10,596 nucleotides of DNA from the NCBI GenBank assembly GCA_030592605.1, contig JAUVIT010000025.1:1-10596 (forward strand), given 5' to 3'. The notes beneath the pieces are model-generated. The model made no database searches. It saw nothing but the letters and a program-made list of their open reading frames with translations, and was not told where the DNA came from. Of this stretch, positions 6,051 to 10,596 are shown one piece after another (the stretch's first letter is position 1; every line of letters begins with the position of its first letter). Both the position numbers and the translations under genes were made by a program. This DNA comes from Bacteroidota bacterium (lineage in GTDB: Bacteria > Bacteroidota > Bacteroidia > Bacteroidales > GCA-2748055).

Positions 6051-7880
6051 ATGAAGATTCAATACCGGAGCCATACGAGTACCATGGGCCGTAGAATGGC
6101 AGGGGCGAGGAGCCTCTGGCGTGCCAATGGAATGAAGGAAAGTCAGTTTGGCTTACCTGTATTTGGCATTGCCAACTCATTTACTCAGTTCGTTCCCGGT
6201 CATGCCCACCTGCATCATATTGGTCAGGAGGTAAAACAAATTTTCGAGGAGGCGGGCTATTTTGCTGCTGAATTTAACACCATAGCCATTGATGACGGAA
6301 TTGCCATGGGTCACGACGGTATGCTCTATTCGCTTCCTTCCCGCGATCTTATTGCCGACAGCATCGAATATATGGCCAATGCCCATAAGGTGGATGCATT
6401 GTTTTGTATCTCCAATTGTGATAAGATTACTCCGGGTATGCAGATGGCAGCCATGCGACTGAATATCCCGGTTATTTTTGTTTCGGGCGGACCCATGGAG
6501 GCGGGCCGGGATGGTGATACCGCCCTGGACCTGGTGGATTCTATGGTCATGGCAGTGGACCCGTCTGTGAGTGATGAAAAAATGGCCCGCATCGAAAAAC
6601 TGGCATGTCCCACCTGTGGCTCCTGTTCCGGGATGTTTACTGCTAACTCCATGAACTGCCTCAATGAGGCGATAGGACTGGCTTTGCCGGGAAACGGAAC
6701 CATCGTAGCCACCCATGCGGAGCGAAAAAATCTGTTTATAAAAGCAGCTAACCATCTGATTGAAAATACCCGCTCATATTATGAAGAGGGAAACGAGAAG
6801 GTGCTGCCGCGCTCCATCGGGACCTATGAGGCTTTTGAAAATGCCATGACGCTTGACATCGCCATGGGCGGATCCACCAATACGGTGTTGCACCTGTTGG
6901 CCATTGCCCATGAGGCAGAAGTTGATTTTACTATGAAAGATATGGACCGCCTGTCTCGTAATACGCCGGTATTATGCAAGGTGGCACCAAGCTCCAGCTA
7001 CCATGTGGAGGATGTAAACCGGGCCGGAGGCATAATGGGAATACTGGCGGAACTGGATCGGGGTGGACTCATCAACAGGGATGTGAACCGGGTGGATGGA
7101 CGTACCCTGGGAGCGGCCATGGAGTGCTGCGACCTGATTAATAATCAGCCCTGCGACCGAAATGAACAACTCTATTCAGCGGCCCCGGGGGGGGAATTCA
7201 ATCTGACCATGGGATCGCAGGAAAAGCGATACGAGGAATTTGATCTGGACCGGGAGACCGGTTGTATCAGGGGCATTGAACATGCCTATAGCAATGACGG
7301 GGGACTGGCTGTTCTGAGCGGGAACATCGCCCTTAAAGGCTCCATCGTGAAGACAGCCGGAGTCTCCGAAAAGGTCATGAAATTTGAAGGTCCGGCCAAG
7401 GTTTATGACTCACAGGATGATGCCTGTGATGCTATTCTTGAAAACAAAGTGAAAGCCGGGGATGTGGTGGTGATCCGTTTCGAGGGACCAAAAGGAGGAC
7501 CCGGCATGCAGGAGATGCTCTATCCCACCTCATATATTAAATCAAGGCATCTTGGAGAAAAATGTGCTTTGATAACAGATGGCCGCTTCTCCGGAGGCAC
7601 ATCCGGACTCTCCATTGGTCATATTTCGCCCGAAGCAGCAGATGGCGGTGCCATTGCTTTGATCAGGGACGGGGATATGATCCGGATCGACATCCAGGCG
7701 CGTTCCATGGATGTGTTGCTGGACGACAAGGAACTGGAGCAGAGAAGGAAAGACGCCGATAGCAAAGTCGACGGATGGAAGCCAAAGAGGGAACGGGAAG
7801 TGTCAAAAGCATTAAAAGCATATGCCAGTATGGTATCGTCGGCAGACAGAGGAGCCATCAGGTTACTCAATGAATCTTAA
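6051..7880 (+). CDS. ilvD: Dihydroxyacid dehydratase IlvD
   Basis: Dihydroxyacid dehydratase turns 2,3-dihydroxyisovalerate and 2,3-dihydroxy-3-methylvalerate into the 2-oxo acids that precede valine and isoleucine. The 609-residue protein is collinear with the E. coli form (about 616 residues, from memory). It starts [21 protein letters not shown] and contains [10 protein letters not shown] (42-51), DDGIAMGH (81-88, Mg2+ site), [12 protein letters not shown] (119-130, cluster Cys123 and active-site Lys125), [11 protein letters not shown] (186-196, Cys189/192), [11 protein letters not shown] (272-282) and [11 protein letters not shown] (509-519). All cluster and catalytic residues are present. 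The ATG at 6051 gives the family N-terminus, and an in-frame TAA at 6036 prevents a longer version. It is the first structural gene of the ilv operon, 25 nt after the attenuator terminator, and its end is 25 nt from the chosen ilvB start. Confidence 0.97.
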   Translation: MKIQYRSHTSTMGRRMAGARSLWRANGMKESQFGLPVFGIANSFTQFVPGHAHLHHIGQEVKQIFEEAGYFAAEFNTIAIDDGIAMGHDGMLYSLPSRDLIADSIEYMANAHKVDALFCISNCDKITPGMQMAAMRLNIPVIFVSGGPMEAGRDGDTALDLVDSMVMAVDPSVSDEKMARIEKLACPTCGSCSGMFTANSMNCLNEAIGLALPGNGTIVATHAERKNLFIKAANHLIENTRSYYEEGNEKVLPRSIGTYEAFENAMTLDIAMGGSTNTVLHLLAIAHEAEVDFTMKDMDRLSRNTPVLCKVAPSSSYHVEDVNRAGGIMGILAELDRGGLINRDVNRVDGRTLGAAMECCDLINNQPCDRNEQLYSAAPGGEFNLTMGSQEKRYEEFDLDRETGCIRGIEHAYSNDGGLAVLSGNIALKGSIVKTAGVSEKVMKFEGPAKVYDSQDDACDAILENKVKAGDVVVIRFEGPKGGPGMQEMLYPTSYIKSRHLGEKCALITDGRFSGGTSGLSIGHISPEAADGGAIALIRDGDMIRIDIQARSMDVLLDDKELEQRRKDADSKVDGWKPKREREVSKALKAYASMVSSADRGAIRLLNES

Positions 7881-7905
7881 AACAGAATCTCAAAATAATA
7901 ACAGC

Positions 7906-9639
7906 ATGGATACAGAGACAAAAAAGAAGGCAGCTGAAGAGAAGACATCCGGACAGAAGATGTCCGGAGCTGAAGCTCTTGTAAAAGCGTTGCTGGAAGA
8001 GGGAGTGGATACCGCTTTTGGCTATATCGGAGGGGCCATTATGCCCGTTTACGATGCCTTGTATCATTATGAAGATAAGTTGAAGCATGTGATGGTCAGG
8101 CATGAACAGGGTGCGGTGCATGCGGCCCAGGGATATGCCAGGATCTCCCGGAAGCCGGGGGTCTGCTTTACCACATCGGGACCCGGAGCCACCAACCTGG
8201 TGACCGGTCTGGCCGATGCCATGCTTGATTCCACACCCCTGGTTTGTATCACAGGTCAGGTTGCTGCCCCCATGCTCGGTTCGGATGCCTTCCAGGAGAC
8301 CGATATGGTCAGTGTTTCCATGGCAATCACCAAATGGAACTACCAGATTACCAGCGCCGACGAGATCTGTGATGTGGTAGCCAAAGCATTCTTTTATGCC
8401 AATTCGGGGCGACCCGGTCCGGTTCTTATCGATATCACCAAAAGTGCCCAGGTGGAGGAGGTGGAGTATAACTACAAGAAGCGAAGGAAGGTTCGAAGCT
8501 ATATTCCAAAGCCACAGCCCAATTCAAAGTCCATAGAGGCAGCTGCCGAACTGATCAATGGTGCTGTGAGGCCTTTTGTGCTATGCGGACAGGGAGTAAC
8601 CATCTCCCGGGCCGAAGAGGAGTTCAAGGAATTTGTTGAGAAGGCAGGCATACCGGTTGGACATACTCTGAACGGAATCTCTGCTTTTCCAGAGGATCAT
8701 CCCCTGCATGTGGGTATGCTGGGCATGCATGGAAATTATGCGCCCAACATCAATACAAATAAGTGTGATGTGCTTATAGCCATTGGGATGCGCTTTGATG
8801 ACCGGGTAACCGGTACCGTGAATACCTATGCCACACAGGCCAAGGTGATCCATATTGAGATCGATCGTTCGGAGATTGATAAAATCATCAAGACCGATGT
8901 GGCCATCAATGCCGATGCCAAACAGGCGCTTCAGCTTCTTCTGCCCAGGATTAAACCGGCTGAACATGCCGACTGGCTGGAGTCGTTCCGCGAGCTGGAG
9001 ACCCTTGAGATGGAGAAGGTGATCAACAAAGACTGTTTCCCCAGCGGGGAGCAGATGAATATGGGAGAGGTGATCCACAAGCTTTCGGAGAAGACCGATG
9101 GACGTGCCATCATTGTCACAGATGTGGGACAGAACCAGATGGCTGCTGCAAGGTACTATAAGCATAAGGAGCGTAATTCCTTTGTCTCTTCGGGTGGACT
9201 TGGTACCATGGGCTTCGGGGTTCCTGCAGCCATGGGTGTTGCATTTACCAAACCTGGCAGGCCAGTAGTCTCAATCTCAGGCGATGGCGGATTTCAGATG
9301 ACCATCCAGGAGCTGGGGACCATCGCACAGTATAAGCTACCGGTGAAGATGATCCTGTTGAACAACCAGTACCTGGGAATGGTGCGGCAGTGGCAGGAAC
9401 TCTTTTTTGATAAGAGGTATGCAAGCACAGGGCTGACCAACCCCGATTTCAGTATGATAGCCGAGGGCTTTGGAGTGCCTGCTAAGAAGATCACCGAACG
9501 TGAAGATCTGGATAAGGCACTGGATGATATGTTGGCCAAAGAGGGACCCTGTTTACTGGAGATTGAAGTAAGGCAGGAGGGGAACGTCTTCCCCATGGTT
9601 CCGGCCGGAGCTTCGGTGTCGGATATCCGCCTGGAGTAA
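7906..9639 (+). CDS. ilvB: Acetolactate (acetohydroxyacid) synthase large, catalytic subunit IlvB
   Basis: This is the ThDP-dependent catalytic subunit of acetohydroxyacid synthase. It joins two pyruvates to 2-acetolactate, or pyruvate and 2-oxobutyrate to 2-aceto-2-hydroxybutyrate. With the ATG at 7906 it has 577 residues. Motifs are [13 protein letters not shown] (40-52), [15 protein letters not shown] (65-79, catalytic Glu67), [16 protein letters not shown] (90-105), MRFDDRVTG (295-303, FAD domain), and the ThDP-binding segment from GDG (459-461) to NN (486-487), followed by [14 protein letters not shown]. In-frame ATGs at 7822 and 7870 lie inside ilvD. I prefer 7906 because A-rich, SD-free sequence precedes it and there is no overlap, but 7870 (12 more residues, 11-nt overlap with ilvD) is possible. 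The Lys/Glu-rich first 18 residues are outside the conserved core. Its regulatory partner follows at once. Confidence 0.96.
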   Translation: MDTETKKKAAEEKTSGQKMSGAEALVKALLEEGVDTAFGYIGGAIMPVYDALYHYEDKLKHVMVRHEQGAVHAAQGYARISRKPGVCFTTSGPGATNLVTGLADAMLDSTPLVCITGQVAAPMLGSDAFQETDMVSVSMAITKWNYQITSADEICDVVAKAFFYANSGRPGPVLIDITKSAQVEEVEYNYKKRRKVRSYIPKPQPNSKSIEAAAELINGAVRPFVLCGQGVTISRAEEEFKEFVEKAGIPVGHTLNGISAFPEDHPLHVGMLGMHGNYAPNINTNKCDVLIAIGMRFDDRVTGTVNTYATQAKVIHIEIDRSEIDKIIKTDVAINADAKQALQLLLPRIKPAEHADWLESFRELETLEMEKVINKDCFPSGEQMNMGEVIHKLSEKTDGRAIIVTDVGQNQMAAARYYKHKERNSFVSSGGLGTMGFGVPAAMGVAFTKPGRPVVSISGDGGFQMTIQELGTIAQYKLPVKMILLNNQYLGMVRQWQELFFDKRYASTGLTNPDFSMIAEGFGVPAKKITEREDLDKALDDMLAKEGPCLLEIEVRQEGNVFPMVPAGASVSDIRLE

Positions 9640-9688
9640 TAATAAACTGAGATCAAGCTTACGTCTTTAAAAGAAAAACAGAAAAGTG

Positions 9689-10246
9689 ATGAAAAAGGAA
9701 TATACCATATCGGTTTTCAGCGAGCACAAAGTTGGGCTCCTTCACCGGATCACCGTGATCTTTTCACGCAGAAAGATCAATATTGAAAGCCTGAATACTT
9801 CCGAATCGGAGGTGAGGGGGATCTATCGGTTCACCATTGTGATCCATGCTACGGAGGATATGGCCAAGACGGTGACCCGGCAGATCGAGAAGCAGATCGG
9901 GATACTGAAGGCATTCTACCATACCCTGGATGAGATTGTGTATCAGGAGATCGCACTGTACAAAGTGCCCACGGCTTCATTTGCCAACGGGAACGAGGTA
10001 GAGACACTTATCCGCAAGCACAATGCAAGGATTCTTACCATTGAACCGGAATATATTGTTGTTGAGAAAACCGGTCATAAAGAGGAGACCAAGCAGCTCT
10101 TCAGGGAGCTTGAATCCTATGGTGTGCTCCAGTTCGCAAGATCGGGCCGGATTGCACTTACCAAGCAGATCAAGGAGATCTCCGCCTACCTGAAGGAGAT
10201 GGATTCACACCATGAGGCCACAGCCAATGATACTGTAACCTATTAA
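9689..10246 (+). CDS. ilvN: Acetolactate synthase small, regulatory subunit IlvN/IlvH
   Basis: This 185-residue small subunit stimulates IlvB and normally gives feedback inhibition by valine. An N-terminal ACT domain is visible (about 4-78), with SVFSEHKVGLLHRITVIFSRR (8-28), the family signature NIESLNTS (31-38), and RFTIVIHA (47-54) followed by a helix with RQIEKQIGILKA. A C-terminal domain (about 80-170) contains EIALYKVP, ILTIEPEYIVVEKTG (115-129) and GRIALTKQIKE (153-163), as in the long form of the family. The ATG at 9689 is preferred; a GTG directly before it (9686) would add one residue. It lies 49 nt after the ilvB stop with no terminator between, so co-transcription is expected. Whether valine inhibition is kept cannot be decided by eye. 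Confidence 0.93.
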   Translation: MKKEYTISVFSEHKVGLLHRITVIFSRRKINIESLNTSESEVRGIYRFTIVIHATEDMAKTVTRQIEKQIGILKAFYHTLDEIVYQEIALYKVPTASFANGNEVETLIRKHNARILTIEPEYIVVEKTGHKEETKQLFRELESYGVLQFARSGRIALTKQIKEISAYLKEMDSHHEATANDTVTY

Positions 10247-10293
10247 CCAATAGTGATTAACAATTAAAAAACAACCAATAATATTTTTACAAA

Positions 10294-10596
10294 ATGGCAA
10301 AATTAAATTTTGGCGGCGTTGATGAGAACGTCGTAACCAGAGAAGAGTTTCCCCTTTCAAAGGCACGTGAAGTGCTGAAGGATGAAGTGATCGCAATCAT
10401 CGGATATGGTGTTCAGGGTCCGGCCCAGGCACTGAACCTGAAAGACAACGGGATCAACGTGATCATCGGTCAGGCACCCGAATTTAAAGAGGACTGGGAC
10501 CGGGCTGTAAAAGATGGTTTTGTACCCGGCGAATCCCTTTTTACCATTGAGGAGGCAGCGGAGAAGGCTACAGTGATCCAGTACCTGATCTCGGAT
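10294..10596 (+). CDS. ilvC: Ketol-acid reductoisomerase IlvC (N-terminal 101 residues; 3' end outside window)
   Basis: IlvC isomerises and reduces acetolactate (or acetohydroxybutyrate) to the dihydroxy acid used by IlvD. The visible part begins MAKLNFGGVDENVVTREEF and reaches the Rossmann nucleotide site IAIIGYGVQGPAQALNLKDNG (33-53), with GYGVQG at 37-42, then NVIIGQ. The following segment (GQAPEFKEDWDRAVKDGF, 59-76) is where the cofactor-selecting loop lies in this family. It lacks the arginine/serine pattern usual in NADPH-using enzymes. FTIEEAAEKATVIQYLISD closes the window. The ATG at 10294 is preceded by A/T-rich DNA. The gene lies 47 nt after ilvN and is probably the fourth ilv gene of the operon. 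The family call is firm; cofactor use is only a suggestion. Confidence 0.94.
   Translation, partial: MAKLNFGGVDENVVTREEFPLSKAREVLKDEVIAIIGYGVQGPAQALNLKDNGINVIIGQAPEFKEDWDRAVKDGFVPGESLFTIEEAAEKATVIQYLISD

Noticed and set aside
10245..10280. Direct repeat AACCAATA (10245-10252 and 10273-10280) between ilvN and ilvC
   Set aside because: Short, AT-rich and without inverted symmetry; probably chance.
10282..10289. Internal promoter before ilvC (TATTTTTA)
   Set aside because: It is one mismatch from the -7 consensus, has no -33 TTG, and lies in an AT-rich 47-nt gap. Co-transcription with ilvN is the simpler reading.

Overview
This window looks like the chromosome of a Bacteroidota (Bacteroidetes) bacterium, probably Bacteroidales or Marinilabiliales-like; the exact lineage is a guess. 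The evidence is the character of the proteins, the general lack of strong Shine-Dalgarno sites with A-rich sequence before starts, and promoter-like matches to the Bacteroidota -7 element TAnnTTTG in intergenic gaps. Gene packing is tight, and no stretch over 300 bases lacks a gene. I see no rRNA, tRNA, CRISPR array, insertion sequence or phage gene.

Left part (1-2031, + strand): the C-terminal part of trkA, cut by the window edge, followed after 6 nt by trkH. Together they encode a Trk-type potassium uptake system, with a cytoplasmic RCK regulator and a membrane pore. Facing it on the - strand (2037-3193) are a small CoA-binding-fold protein and a Sua5/YciO/YrdC-family protein, probably co-transcribed.

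Middle part (3266-5824): a GNAT acetyltransferase (+), a rhomboid intramembrane protease (-) and an RmuC-family protein (+). The acetyltransferase and rhomboid genes converge and overlap by 73 bp inside a tandem 9-bp repeat. One strand reads as 17 consecutive serines and the other as an Asp/Glu-rich tail.

Right part (5845-10596, + strand): a branched-chain amino acid operon, ilvD-ilvB-ilvN-ilvC, with ilvC cut by the window end. The products cover the common core of valine/isoleucine synthesis: acetohydroxyacid synthase (IlvBN), ketol-acid reductoisomerase (IlvC) and dihydroxyacid dehydratase (IlvD).

The best find is the 226-nt gap before ilvD, which contains what looks like a complete translation-coupled attenuator. 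In order it has a Bacteroidota-type promoter, a 22-codon leader peptide with 14 Leu/Ile/Val codons (ten consecutive), an antiterminator stem whose 5' arm overlaps the leader stop codon, and a mutually exclusive terminator hairpin ending in a T-run just before ilvD. This design resembles enterobacterial ilvL/leuL attenuation, here in another phylum. The parts are read directly from the sequence; their function is inferred.
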